From NCBI RefSeq assembly GCF_003346865.1, contig NZ_QDKL01000002.1, forward strand, positions 62,001 through 126,000: 64,000 nt of DNA. Direction: 5' to 3'. Positions 53,659 to 63,013 of the stretch are shown in pieces. Within the stretch, counting starts at the first letter, position 1, and every line of letters starts with the position of its first letter. The notes under the pieces were generated by a model. That model saw only the letters and a program-made list of their open reading frames with translations. It searched no databases and was not told where the DNA came from. The position numbers and the translations under genes were made by a program. This stretch comes from Halobacteriovorax vibrionivorans. GTDB lineage: Bacteria > Bdellovibrionota > Bacteriovoracia > Bacteriovoracales > Bacteriovoracaceae.

Positions 53659-55860
53659 ATGAATAAATTAAGACTTGTGCTCTCTATAGTATTTACGGGA
53701 GTACTCCTAAGCAGTTTTACAGCTCATGCTCAAAAAGAAGACTACTCTGATCTCCTAAAGACACAAGTAACCTCAACTAAAATTAATGACTCCAACTTTC
53801 TCGTCATCAACCTACGCAATAAAGAAGGATGGCACACCTATTGGGAAAATCCTGGTGATTCTGGACTTGCCACAGAGTTTGAGTTTAAAGACCAAGGAGA
53901 TAAGATTGTCCTTGAGATGGTTGAATGGCCTACTCCTCATAAGTTCATTGAAAAAGGAGATATTCAAACATTTGGTCATAAGAACGACTACTCTTACTTC
54001 TTCTATTTAAATAACCAATTTAAAAATAGTGATAACTTTCAAGTTCATCTTAAATATTTAATCTGTCGTGATATTTGTATCCCACAAGAAAAAATCATTA
54101 AAGGTACATTTAGCGATGGAAAATTTTCATCAAGCCAAAATGATATTACGATCTCTGAGAGTGAAATTGTAGAGCGATTCAATAATCTTCCAAGAAAGAG
54201 AACTCTACCAACATATTTAAATATCACACTAACTCAACATGGTGATGATATGGCCCTTTTCTACAATATTACTGGAGAAGGACAAAAGCTTAAGAGAGCT
54301 CAAAATATTCTGACACCGTATACAACGAGTCCATTCACTTTTAAGAGAGAAAAGATTTATAAAGATAAAAAGGGAAATCATTACGGCTCTTTCATGATGG
54401 ACTGGGATGGTGCATATCTTGAGCCAGAATATCCCCTACCAGAAGATGGTAACTTTAAAGAGCCTATTACGTTCAAATTTGTCTTTAATGATCCAGTGAC
54501 TAATGAAAGTTATAGAGTTGATTACGAAGTGGCATCTTTTGGAAAAAATGGTGAATCATTTTCTAGTTTCTATAAAACCCTAACACCAGTAGATAATACT
54601 CAAAAGAAAGTTGATTCAAAAGTAATGAATAACCAGTCAGGTTCTTCACTACCTTACTTTCTACTCATGGCCTTTATTGGTGGTTTAATCTTAAATATCA
54701 TGCCGTGTGTATTACCGGTAATTTCACTAAAGCTCTTTGGCTTAATTAAACACTCAAAAGAAAGTCGTGGGCGAATCTTTAAGCACAATCTCTTCTACTC
54801 TCTTGGTGTTATGGCCACATTTGTAGCATTAGCAGCTGCGATTGTTGGATTAAAGGCATCAGGTGAACAAGTTGGTTGGGGCTTCCAATTACAATCTCCA
54901 CTCTTTGTTTCTTTAATGGTCTTTGTCATCTTTATTATGGCCCTTAACTTATTCGGACTATTTGAATTCAAAACTCCAGGAGGTTCAACCTTAGGAAATG
55001 TTGAAATTAGGAATACGTACTCAGGTGATTTTATCAGCGGTGTTCTTGCAACGATTCTCTCAACACCATGTTCGGCTCCTTTTTTAGGAACAGCGCTAAC
55101 TTTTGCATTTTCTGAGTCGACGTTAAATATCTTTTTAATCTTTTTATTTATCGGTCTAGGACTAAGTGCTCCATTCTTATTAACAGGATTCTTTCCTGCT
55201 CTTATCCGTTTCTTACCTAAGCCAGGTATGTGGATGGAGCACGTTAAAAAGCTACTTGGCCTAACACTTATCCTTACAGTAGTTTGGCTACTAGACGTTT
55301 ACTCAGCTCTTGTTGGTTCTGCTGTTGCCATGATGTATATAAAATCAGCGCTGGTATTTACTTTCTTCTTCTTTTACATGAGAAAGAAAATGACCAAGAA
55401 AGTCTATGCGACAATTCTCGTTCTAATCCCTACTTTATACTTAGGCTATACTTCTGTTACAACTCCACTTAATACTAGTGGAAGTGGGAACTCTCTTATT
55501 GAAGACAAAAAGCGTGAAGGCCTAGAGTGGGTTAAGTGGACAGAAGATGCTATGAACCAGCGAATTAATGAAAAGAAATTAACTTTTATCGATTTCACAG
55601 CACGTTGGTGTATCACATGTAAAGTTAATGAGAAGCTCGTTATAAATACAGATTCATTTAAAGAGATGGTTGATGAGAATAATGTCGACTTACTACTTGG
55701 AGACTGGACAAAGAAAGATGGGCATATCGGAAAATGGCTTAAGTCACAAGGAATGGTAGGAGTTCCGGCCTACTTTGTTATTGATGATAAAGGTAATCTT
55801 ATTAAACTTGGTGAGACAATTTCATTAAGTGAAGTTAAAAAGGCACTTGGTGTAAACTAA
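53659..55860 (+). CDS. dsbD: Protein-disulfide reductase DsbD-type
   Basis: A 733-residue inner-membrane electron carrier that moves reducing power from cytoplasmic thioredoxin to the periplasm. Signal (MNKLRLVLSIVFTGVLLSSF) then an N-terminal periplasmic domain with a Cys pair (YLICRDICIPQE) near residue 137, a CcdA-like membrane domain of about eight helices with Cys in IMPCVLPVISLK and STPCSAPFLG, and a C-terminal thioredoxin domain with WCITCK near 655. All three redox Cys pairs needed are present. AAGGA precedes the ATG. It may keep exported cysteine-rich proteins reduced or isomerised, including those found in this window. Confidence 0.92.
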   Translation: MNKLRLVLSIVFTGVLLSSFTAHAQKEDYSDLLKTQVTSTKINDSNFLVINLRNKEGWHTYWENPGDSGLATEFEFKDQGDKIVLEMVEWPTPHKFIEKGDIQTFGHKNDYSYFFYLNNQFKNSDNFQVHLKYLICRDICIPQEKIIKGTFSDGKFSSSQNDITISESEIVERFNNLPRKRTLPTYLNITLTQHGDDMALFYNITGEGQKLKRAQNILTPYTTSPFTFKREKIYKDKKGNHYGSFMMDWDGAYLEPEYPLPEDGNFKEPITFKFVFNDPVTNESYRVDYEVASFGKNGESFSSFYKTLTPVDNTQKKVDSKVMNNQSGSSLPYFLLMAFIGGLILNIMPCVLPVISLKLFGLIKHSKESRGRIFKHNLFYSLGVMATFVALAAAIVGLKASGEQVGWGFQLQSPLFVSLMVFVIFIMALNLFGLFEFKTPGGSTLGNVEIRNTYSGDFISGVLATILSTPCSAPFLGTALTFAFSESTLNIFLIFLFIGLGLSAPFLLTGFFPALIRFLPKPGMWMEHVKKLLGLTLILTVVWLLDVYSALVGSAVAMMYIKSALVFTFFFFYMRKKMTKKVYATILVLIPTLYLGYTSVTTPLNTSGSGNSLIEDKKREGLEWVKWTEDAMNQRINEKKLTFIDFTARWCITCKVNEKLVINTDSFKEMVDENNVDLLLGDWTKKDGHIGKWLKSQGMVGVPAYFVIDDKGNLIKLGETISLSEVKKALGVN

Positions 55861-56678
55861 TCAAGTAACTTAGCAACTGCTGAAGGCCCAACATTTGCTT
55901 GTGCTAAAAAGGCAGTTGCTGACTCCAACTTTATTGACTCCAAGGCCTTTTTAGCAGCAGACTCTCCAAAGTCAGTATCTTCAATCTTTGATCTCGCAGA
56001 CTCTGAGTTTTCATAATTAATTTGTAAGTTTGTTGTCGTACTCTCGATTCGCTTCATTGTTGAACCAACCTTTGAGCGAGAGTGTGAAATCTTCTCTATC
56101 ATATCATCGGCTGCTTGCATGGCATTTCTAGCACTCTCCTTGGTATTAACAGAGTGTGCACTAAGGTGGCGATTTGATGTCATAATTTCACTAATATTGT
56201 AGCGAACTCGATCATTCTTAGCATCATTTCGAATCCCCACCTGCATCTCAAGGTCTCGACCTGTGCCATCGAGAAGTCTTGTTCCATTGTATTGTGCATT
56301 TTCTTGGACTCGAATCATCTCATTAGTAAGCTGCTGAAATTCTCTATCAGCATTTCTTCTCTCACTTGGCGCATATGTGTCGGAGGCCATTTGGATTGAA
56401 AGTTCTTTTAGACGTATTGCAATATCATGCATCGTCCCCATCGTTGCATCAGCAATTTCTAGCATTGAGTAGCTATCGTTTGAATTTCTTTGGGCCTGGA
56501 GATTAGAGCGGTTCTGGGCCGTCATTTTAAGCGCAATAGCAGAACCTGCAGGATCTACTGCAGCTTCATAGATACGCTTAGCGCCTGATAGTTTGCGAGT
56601 CTCGCTCATATGGCGATCATTCACATTACCTAACATTCGCTTCGCTAATTGCGATGTGACGTTAGTACCTACTCTCAT
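55857..56678 (-). CDS. fliC: Flagellin
   Basis: A 273-residue short flagellin with D0 and D1 only: the N-terminal part MRVGTNVTSQLAKRMLGN and GSAIALKMTAQNRSNLQAQR, the conserved QQLTNEMIRVQENAQYNGTR, and the C-terminal ATAFLAQANVGPSAVAKLLD. The central variable domain is missing, as in other small flagellins. It overlaps the dsbD end by 4 nt on the other strand. A sigma-28-type promoter is seen upstream. Predatory Bdellovibrionota use several flagellins; this is one copy only. Confidence 0.93.
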   Translation of the reverse strand: MRVGTNVTSQLAKRMLGNVNDRHMSETRKLSGAKRIYEAAVDPAGSAIALKMTAQNRSNLQAQRNSNDSYSMLEIADATMGTMHDIAIRLKELSIQMASDTYAPSERRNADREFQQLTNEMIRVQENAQYNGTRLLDGTGRDLEMQVGIRNDAKNDRVRYNISEIMTSNRHLSAHSVNTKESARNAMQAADDMIEKISHSRSKVGSTMKRIESTTTNLQINYENSESARSKIEDTDFGESAAKKALESIKLESATAFLAQANVGPSAVAKLLD

Positions 56679-56747
56679 CCTTGATATTACCTAGTTAGTA
56701 CTTGTTAAATTCACTCTAACCTTGAGTGAAACTGAATGTTATTGAAT

Positions 56748-56774
56748 TTATCGGAAATTTTTGCCCAGAGCTTA
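56748..56774 (-). promoter_or_regulatory. Sigma-28 (FliA)-type promoter of flagellin
   Basis: On the minus strand TAAG (56774-56771), a 15-nt spacer and TCCGATAA (56755-56748) match the FliA consensus TAAA-N15-GCCGATAA with two mismatches. The -10 ends 69 nt before the flagellin ATG. Confidence 0.6.
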
Positions 56775-56797
56775 AGAAAATTCCTTGAGCTCTGGGC
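56763..56797. terminator. Long hairpin between hpf and flagellin genes
   Basis: GCCCAGAGCTTAAG (56763-56776) pairs with CTTGAGCTCTGGGC (56784-56797) with one mismatch and a 7-nt loop. There is no U tract on either side. It lies 51 nt past the hpf stop and overlaps the -35 of the flagellin promoter. Confidence 0.5.
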
Positions 56798-56847
56798 GGT
56801 GTTTGGAAGTTAAAATGAAAAGATTATCTAATACCTAGTAATCTCAA

Positions 56848-57126
56848 CTAACTGGCAACTTTTTGATCTCGATACCAGTTTTTAAAGGCCACTAGAACAT
56901 CTGCTGCGGCTTGGTAAACGTTGTCTCCTTTAGCTTTTTTATGGAATTGATGCTTATGACCATTAACATTTGCAGAGAACATATATTCTGGACCTTTTTT
57001 ATCGGCCACGAATTGGATATGCCCCACATTTCTATGATCGTGTGAGATACCTTTTAATTTCTTTGCAACATAGTCTTCAAAAGCATCTGAGTGATCGACA
57101 TTGTGAAAGCTTAAATTGTATTTCAT
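56848..57126 (-). CDS. hpf: Ribosome hibernation promoting factor, short form
   Basis: A 92-residue protein of the HPF/RaiA family. It begins MKYNLSFHNVDHSDAFEDYV with the alpha helix YVAKKLKGISHDH, then a basic beta strand and the C-terminal helix DNVYQAAADVLVAFKNWYRD. It binds the 30S decoding region and reduces translation at rest. GGAGG lies upstream of the ATG. Lack of a long C-terminal extension means the short HPF form. Confidence 0.85.
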   Translation of the reverse strand: MKYNLSFHNVDHSDAFEDYVAKKLKGISHDHRNVGHIQFVADKKGPEYMFSANVNGHKHQFHKKAKGDNVYQAAADVLVAFKNWYRDQKVAS

Positions 57127-57342
57127 AGGACCTCCGTTTGTTTTTTCCTATTTATCTCTACAAATACATAATAGCACTCTCATCTTTTTTGAAATCTGTT
57201 TTATGTTAGGTTTTTGTCAAAAAGATTTAAAGTAATAAATTGTTTGAAAGGTGTATGAAATAGATCATATTTTAGTGTTCTCATGACACCATATTTATCA
57301 TAAAATTAGATAGTTACATTTATTAAATTAGAAGGAGTTTTA

Positions 57343-57858
57343 ATGCGCTTATACGAATATATCCAGCAAGGTGGATTGATTATGTACATTCTACTATTCA
57401 TCAATATTGTTGGATGGGCAATTATGTTATCTAAGGCATACTTTCTCTCTGTGGAGATGAAGATGACTTCTCAAACATCAAGTGACATTCAAAAAAGAAT
57501 TACTGATGTTGGAGAAAAGGATGCAACGTCAAAAATCGAAATTGCAAAGCAGTATCTAGCTGGTCACGTTATGGGTGCAGAAAAGGGTCTAAATACAGTT
57601 AAGATTATTGCAACAATCTCTCCACTACTTGGACTACTTGGTACCGTTGTTGGTGTATTGAAGGCCTTCCACGTAATGTCTCAAACAGGATTATCAAATC
57701 CAGCATCATTTGCTCAAGGTATCTCAATGGCCCTTATTACAACAGTTGGTGGGATGATTGTCGCAATTCCTCACTTTGTTGGTCACAACTACCTACTAGG
57801 AAGTGTGGATAAATTAGAATCAAAATTAGAACAAGAAATTATGGAAAAAATTCTATGA
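57343..57858 (+). CDS. ExbB/TolQ/MotA-type proton channel subunit
   Basis: A 171-residue inner-membrane protein. The first helix (GLIMYILLFINIVGWAIMLS) is followed by a cytoplasmic part and two helices with the family core LLGLLGTVVGVLKAF and FAQGISMALITTVGGMIVAI. It forms a proton-driven motor with the next gene. AAGGAG precedes the ATG. Its stop overlaps the next start (ATGA). It fits ExbB or TolQ; no TonB or TolA gene is adjacent, so which transporter or envelope system it powers is unknown. Confidence 0.88.
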   Translation: MRLYEYIQQGGLIMYILLFINIVGWAIMLSKAYFLSVEMKMTSQTSSDIQKRITDVGEKDATSKIEIAKQYLAGHVMGAEKGLNTVKIIATISPLLGLLGTVVGVLKAFHVMSQTGLSNPASFAQGISMALITTVGGMIVAIPHFVGHNYLLGSVDKLESKLEQEIMEKIL

Positions 57859-58256
57859 GTTCCAGAAGTAAAAAAAGAACAAGACAAGAAGCAAGCGCGG
57901 ATATCACCCCCTTAATTGATGTTGTCTTCCTCCTTCTTATTTTCTTTATGACTTCAACTGTCTTTAAAAAGTCAGAATTAGCGCTACTGTTAAATCTACC
58001 TAAGACAGAGTCTGGAGAGAAAGCTTCCCAAGACTCTAAAGTTTTAACAATAGAATTATCAAAAGAAGAAGTGGCCATTGCTGGAAAGAAATTTACAGTG
58101 GATGAGCTTGACGAAAAACTGGCAGCAATTAAGGATAAGAATAAGCCTATTGATCTTCGAGTAGATAAAGAAGTTCAGTATGCAAGACTTGTAAAGATTC
58201 TTGATGTCTTAAAGAAGTACAGTCTTACAAATCTTTCACTTATTACTGAAAAGTAG
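57855..58256 (+). CDS. ExbD/TolR-type motor subunit
   Basis: A 133-residue protein with one N-terminal helix (VVFLLLIFFMTSTVF) containing the essential aspartate in ITPLIDVVF just before it, and a periplasmic domain (residues about 45-133). It begins within the ExbB stop codon, so translation is coupled. Together they use proton motive force to drive a periplasmic partner. Confidence 0.88.
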   Translation: MSSRSKKRTRQEASADITPLIDVVFLLLIFFMTSTVFKKSELALLLNLPKTESGEKASQDSKVLTIELSKEEVAIAGKKFTVDELDEKLAAIKDKNKPIDLRVDKEVQYARLVKILDVLKKYSLTNLSLITEK

Positions 58257-58267
58257 ATAATAAAGAA

Positions 58268-59398
58268 TTATAGAGAATTATAAAGATCAACTAAGTTCTG
58301 GGCCGTTTGACGACGATGAAATTTTTCAACAAAGTTACGGCCCATTTCAACCATCTCAAAAGCAAGATCATGATTAGTTAACACATTGCTAATCTGCTCA
58401 CTTAACTCTTGTTTGTTATTTGGATCAACATAAATCGTATTTGGGCCACCAGCTTCTGGAAAGACAGATCCTTTAGACGTAATAACTGGTGTCTTTGAAA
58501 ATAATGCTTCAATAATTGGAATTCCAAATCCTTCAAAGAAAGATGGAAAACAAAAAAGATCACTACGTTGATAGAAGGCAGGAAGATCATCATTGGTCAC
58601 ATTTGAAAGGATAATAACTCTATCTTCAAGTCCCTTTGAATGAATATAGCTTTCAACCTGCTTCTTATACTTACCGCCATTTCCAACAATAACGAGTTTG
58701 TGATTAATTGATTTCTTAAGATCAGCGTAGGCCTTAACCAACGTCATGGTATTTTTATTTGGCTCAATTGCACCAACATAGAGAATGAATTTATCGTGGA
58801 TTCCGTAACGCTCCACTGTTGCCACTTGTTTTTCAACAGGTATTGGCGAATAAAAACGTGGATTACAAGTTTGGTAAACGACACGAATTTTTTCGGCCGG
58901 ACAACCGAGATAATTAATTAAGTCCGTTTTAGTTTGTTCACAGATTGCAATTACCACATCTGCAACTTCTGTAGCATACTTAATTTTTTTTAAATAAACC
59001 TGGCGATCAAGCCATTTAAAGTTTTGAGGAAAACGTAAGAATAATAGATCATGTATTGTTACTACTGTCTTGATTCCTGTTTTCTCTATACCTTGAGGGA
59101 GTTCGTGACTTAAGCCGTGAAAGATATCTAATTCTAAATCCTTGGCCTCTTGGGCAACTTTAAATGAACGCCATGAAGCTGGAAACTTACGTGAAACAAA
59201 ATCTTTAGGCCTAACAACATTAAGGTTATTGTATTGATCGAGCCAATGAATGGCCCTATCGTCATTAAAGTCTGGCGTAAATAAGTAATATGAATGTTCT
59301 GTGTGATAGCGACTTAAACTTGCAATTAAATCTCTAGAATAATTCCCTAGTCCACGAAAGTTATGAAATGCTCTTTTAGCATCGAATCCAATTTTCAT
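58268..59398 (-). CDS. GT4-family glycosyltransferase
   Basis: A 376-residue cytoplasmic GT-B enzyme. The N-terminal nucleotide-fold start is MKIGFDAKRAFHNFRGLGNY, and the C-terminal donor site shows ILYVGAIEPNKN and the EX7E motif in FEGFGIPIIEALFSK. It likely adds a sugar to a lipid-linked or envelope glycan. No neighbouring glycan genes were seen apart from the nearby LysM enzyme, so the acceptor is unknown. Convergent with exbD. Confidence 0.88.
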   Translation of the reverse strand: MKIGFDAKRAFHNFRGLGNYSRDLIASLSRYHTEHSYYLFTPDFNDDRAIHWLDQYNNLNVVRPKDFVSRKFPASWRSFKVAQEAKDLELDIFHGLSHELPQGIEKTGIKTVVTIHDLLFLRFPQNFKWLDRQVYLKKIKYATEVADVVIAICEQTKTDLINYLGCPAEKIRVVYQTCNPRFYSPIPVEKQVATVERYGIHDKFILYVGAIEPNKNTMTLVKAYADLKKSINHKLVIVGNGGKYKKQVESYIHSKGLEDRVIILSNVTNDDLPAFYQRSDLFCFPSFFEGFGIPIIEALFSKTPVITSKGSVFPEAGGPNTIYVDPNNKQELSEQISNVLTNHDLAFEMVEMGRNFVEKFHRRQTAQNLVDLYNSL

Positions 59399-59442
59399 CT
59401 TTACAGTATAAGGCCCGGCTTAAGGGAAGACAAGCTATTTGC

Positions 59443-60915
59443 CTATCCCTCACTTGGTACTTTAATAACCTGACCAGCATATAAAGCACTTCCTCTAATA
59501 CTATTAACTTTCTTGATCTTTCTTATAGAAGTTTTAAATTTACGAGCAATTGCAGTTAGATTGTCACCGCGTCTAACACGATACTTTTTAAGAGCAACTC
59601 TTTTTGCATTATTAGAAGCGATCTTAAGCTTTTGACCAATAAAGATCTTACTTGAACGAAGGCCATTTAGTGACTTAATACTTCTAACTGAAACACCGTA
59701 GCGTCTAGCGATCTCAATTAAGTTATCACCTCTTCTTACACGGTGAGTAACCATTTCACCACGAGTTGAATACTTAAGCCTTTGTCCAACAAGAATCTTA
59801 GACCCTCTAATTCCATTGATTCTCTTTAAATCAGAAACTCTAACTCCTAGACGGCTTGCAATCGTACTTAGGTTATCACCTCTTCTTACTCGGTAAACAC
59901 CAGCTGTTTTAGATGAGCTTGATGCTGATCCCTTTAAATACTTACGAGTCTCATATTCAGCAAGTGACTTATAGTCTGTGAAGTTACTTGAAGGTAAGAA
60001 GATATCTTGAGCACGTCTACGATTTACTTTAATCCACTTTCTCTTAAGATCAGGATTTAATACTTTTAATGTTTTGGCAGAAATCCCGCGAGCTTTTGCA
60101 AATTTATAAAGGTTAAATGAACTCGATACACGATGGGCCTTTACTTTTTCAAACGGACTATCTTTCGACTCAGTAATCTTGATTCCGTATTTTTCAGGAT
60201 TATTATAAATTTCTCTTACGGCCGCAACTTTTGGAACATAATAAATTGTTTCAGTTGGAATTAACTTTCTTGAAACTAATTTCATATAATCACGAGTCTT
60301 TCCCTTTCTGATAGAGCGAATAATCCCGTACTCACCTTTATTATAAGCAACTAAGGCAAGTTCCCATGAACCAAAAATATTATAAAGGTCTTTAAAGTAT
60401 TGGGCAGCAGCTTCTGTTGATTTAATGATATGAGTTCTTTCATCAACATAGCTATCAACTCTTAGCTTATATCTTTTACCAGTGGCCTTAATAAATTGCC
60501 AAGGTCCCACAGCAGCTGCTTTTGATTTGATAAAAGTATTATAACCTGATTCAATAAGTCCTACGAAGAATAAGTCTTCCGGTAGTCCATGTGAGCGCAT
60601 AATTTTTTCGATAACATTTCTATACTTAGCTCCGTTATTTACATAACGAATAAAAAGATCTCTTTGTTTTTCAGTAAAATATTTTACCCAAAAGTCAAAG
60701 TGCTTCTTATGATAGTGTAGCTCTAGCCTATCCATATTATTGATGGTGTAAGACTTAAGGCTTTCTAATTCTTTTTCTTTATATTTTACAACTTCTTTAT
60801 AAACAACACTCGGTTGTTCTACTTTTTCGTGGTCAATACCTTTAGTGTATTTAGGTTTAACGTTCGCGCAAGATACAAGAATAATTAGTGGTAGTAAGAT
60901 ATTGATTTTTTTCAT
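59443..60915 (-). CDS. mltD: MltD-like membrane-bound lytic transglycosylase with three LysM repeats
   Basis: A 490-residue lipoprotein (MKKINILLPLIILVSC). The SLT domain is clear: LPEDLFFVGLIESGYNTF with the catalytic glutamate near residue 114, GPWQFIKATGKRYKL, and YNKGEYGIIRSI. Three C-terminal LysM repeats begin YRVRRGDNLSTIA, HRVRRGDNLIEIA and YRVRRGDNLTAIA, each about 50-60 residues apart. It cleaves peptidoglycan glycan strands at the outer membrane inner face, in cell growth, or possibly in predation. Confidence 0.92.
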   Translation of the reverse strand: MKKINILLPLIILVSCANVKPKYTKGIDHEKVEQPSVVYKEVVKYKEKELESLKSYTINNMDRLELHYHKKHFDFWVKYFTEKQRDLFIRYVNNGAKYRNVIEKIMRSHGLPEDLFFVGLIESGYNTFIKSKAAAVGPWQFIKATGKRYKLRVDSYVDERTHIIKSTEAAAQYFKDLYNIFGSWELALVAYNKGEYGIIRSIRKGKTRDYMKLVSRKLIPTETIYYVPKVAAVREIYNNPEKYGIKITESKDSPFEKVKAHRVSSSFNLYKFAKARGISAKTLKVLNPDLKRKWIKVNRRRAQDIFLPSSNFTDYKSLAEYETRKYLKGSASSSSKTAGVYRVRRGDNLSTIASRLGVRVSDLKRINGIRGSKILVGQRLKYSTRGEMVTHRVRRGDNLIEIARRYGVSVRSIKSLNGLRSSKIFIGQKLKIASNNAKRVALKKYRVRRGDNLTAIARKFKTSIRKIKKVNSIRGSALYAGQVIKVPSEG

Positions 60916-61011
60916 GGGCCCTCAAATTTCGTGCTCAAAAATGTGTTATAAAATAATAAAACAACTTGTCCTATTATTTTAAATGAACACCCTAATTTTT
61001 CGAGGGGGAAT

Positions 61012-62010
61012 TTAATTCATATTAGACAAAAAGACTTTTCCATTTTCCCAAATTACCTGAGGATCTGACTCATCTTTAATTTTAGTGAAACCATCAAAAT
61101 CATAGTAATCAAAACCATAGGCAATATTGAATAACGATGAAATTCCAACAGTTGACTCTACCATACAGCCAAGCATCGTTTTAAGCTCTAGCTTCTTTGC
61201 TTGTTGCAGTTGAGAAAAGCACTTCATAAGGCTATTTGCCTTTGAAACCTTTAAGACAACACCATGACATAGGTCCTTAAATGAATCGAGATAGCGATGA
61301 TCTTCAATTCCTTCATCTAAAAAGATATCAATTGGAGATTCCTCTTTTAGCTTACGATAGCCACCAAATTCAGAGCGATACAGCGGTTGCTCAATAAAGA
61401 GGACATTATCCCCTTTAATTAAAGCAAGATGTTCTAAAACAAGCTCTGCATCAGCTTCATAAGATTCATTTGCATCAAGAACAAAAGTTCTAGCAGACGT
61501 ATTTATTAACTCGACTTGCGTAGGAAAAGTTTCTTTAGTTATTTTAAGTTTTAATACACCATCTGTTTGTGCTTCTTTTACAAGCTTCTCGCCTTCTTCA
61601 AGAGTTGAAAAAACAGGCAATGACTCAAGTGAGCTAACACTTTTTACAGTATTTGTTCCTAGAATCTTCCAAGGAGATAAGTCAGTGGCCCTAACAAGAT
61701 AATCAAGAAAGGCCGTTTCAATTCCTAGTCTAAGTCTAGGCGTTTGAAAGTCGTACTGATCTAAATATAGGTTTAATTCATTAAATTGAACAACACTGTG
61801 ATTTTCATAATCACGAGCAAATTCATCAAGTTCTAATCTTAATGAATCCACATCTATGTCTTCTTTAGATCCATAGCTAACTTCACCTCGACCAATGTAT
61901 TGCCCATTTTTCAATGTGACATAAATAATTTGTTTTGCATTAACTTCTGCCCCTGAAATCTTCCAAGGTTTTGTTAGTGTTACGAGTTGAGTATCTATTG
62001 CCCATTCCAT
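61012..62010 (-). CDS. Enolase-superfamily enzyme (dipeptide epimerase or o-succinylbenzoate synthase type)
   Basis: A 332-residue cytoplasmic enzyme. I start at ATG 62010 (MEWAIDTQLVTL), not at 62088 whose extra 26 residues have no similarity. The KxK motif is LKLKITK, metal ligands follow in order: DANESY, EQPLYRSE and DEGIED, and the opposite lysine is in VLKVSKANS. This is the muconate-cycloisomerase subgroup layout. L-Ala-D/L-Glu epimerase (murein peptide recycling) would suit the adjacent peptidoglycan enzyme; MenC is the alternative. Confidence 0.8.
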   Translation of the reverse strand: MEWAIDTQLVTLTKPWKISGAEVNAKQIIYVTLKNGQYIGRGEVSYGSKEDIDVDSLRLELDEFARDYENHSVVQFNELNLYLDQYDFQTPRLRLGIETAFLDYLVRATDLSPWKILGTNTVKSVSSLESLPVFSTLEEGEKLVKEAQTDGVLKLKITKETFPTQVELINTSARTFVLDANESYEADAELVLEHLALIKGDNVLFIEQPLYRSEFGGYRKLKEESPIDIFLDEGIEDHRYLDSFKDLCHGVVLKVSKANSLMKCFSQLQQAKKLELKTMLGCMVESTVGISSLFNIAYGFDYYDFDGFTKIKDESDPQVIWENGKVFLSNMN

Positions 62011-62066
62011 ATTGTGACCTAAAGCTTTAAAATAATAAGTATATTGATAACTAATAAGACAAAAGT

Positions 62067-62999
62067 ATGTTACCAAAAATAATTTCAAATATCACACTAG
62101 CATTTATTGCCATTGTTGTCCTATATACCCTGGCCCCACTTTTTAAAGATATTCTTGATAGTATCTTTAATTCAAATAGACCAAAAAAGAAGTCACATTC
62201 AAAAGAAGAATTTGATGAAATGGTTAAAAGAAAGATCGAAAGAATGTCCATGTCAGGTGGAGCACAAGGAGTTAAAGGACAACCAGGACAAGGCCCAAAG
62301 GAGAGATCATTCCTTTCATATTTTAAAGAAAAAGACTTATTTTCTTCACCAGAAGATGAGCAGTTCTTTGAGGGAATGAATTCTTCAATGCAATGGGGTG
62401 ATTTTCAAGAAGCAAAGAAAATACTAAATCAAATTGAAAATGACTTTGAAATAATTGATAAAAGCGCAAGCGAAGGAATAAATCAATTTATCAAATCAAT
62501 ATATAATAAAGAAACTCTACTATCATTGAAAAAGTTAAATGGTGGAAAAATAGACAAACAAAGCTTTCTAAGCCTAGCATCAACTTTATTTGTTTTCAGG
62601 CATATTAATCAAATAAAGAGTAAGCGCTTTGCTGATCAAAACCAATTGCTTCTTATATTGAATTTAGCTGCAATCAAAGACACAAAGGCCAAGATCAAGT
62701 TAATAGAGAGTTATATCAGCGCTGAAGCAATCGATTCCATAAAAGAGTCCCCTATTTTGTACAGGGATTTGATTAGTGGCCTAAATAAAACGTTTGATCA
62801 ATTATATCCACTACTTCCTCTAAAAACTGAGAAATTAGAAAAGGAATTTAATAATCTTAGTGAGAGTGACCGAAAAAAGAAATATAAGAAATTAGTGCAG
62901 ATCTATCATCCAGATAAATGGCATGGAGATTTAAAATCACAGGCCATCGACGATAGGCTTAGAGAAAATTTTAATTTAATTCAAAAGCTTTATAAGTAA
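62067..62999 (+). CDS. Membrane-anchored J-domain protein
   Basis: A 310-residue protein with an N-terminal hydrophobic helix (IISNITLAFIAIVVLYTLAP) and a C-terminal J domain of about 45 residues: KKYKKLVQIYHPDKWHGD with the HPD motif, and a following helix (LRENFNLIQKLYK). The middle (residues about 85-240) is helical and of unknown function. The J domain would recruit DnaK to a membrane site. It has no strong Shine-Dalgarno sequence and is divergent from the enolase-like gene. Confidence 0.82.
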   Translation: MLPKIISNITLAFIAIVVLYTLAPLFKDILDSIFNSNRPKKKSHSKEEFDEMVKRKIERMSMSGGAQGVKGQPGQGPKERSFLSYFKEKDLFSSPEDEQFFEGMNSSMQWGDFQEAKKILNQIENDFEIIDKSASEGINQFIKSIYNKETLLSLKKLNGGKIDKQSFLSLASTLFVFRHINQIKSKRFADQNQLLLILNLAAIKDTKAKIKLIESYISAEAIDSIKESPILYRDLISGLNKTFDQLYPLLPLKTEKLEKEFNNLSESDRKKKYKKLVQIYHPDKWHGDLKSQAIDDRLRENFNLIQKLYK

Positions 63000-63013
63000 T
63001 AAAAGAGAAGATT

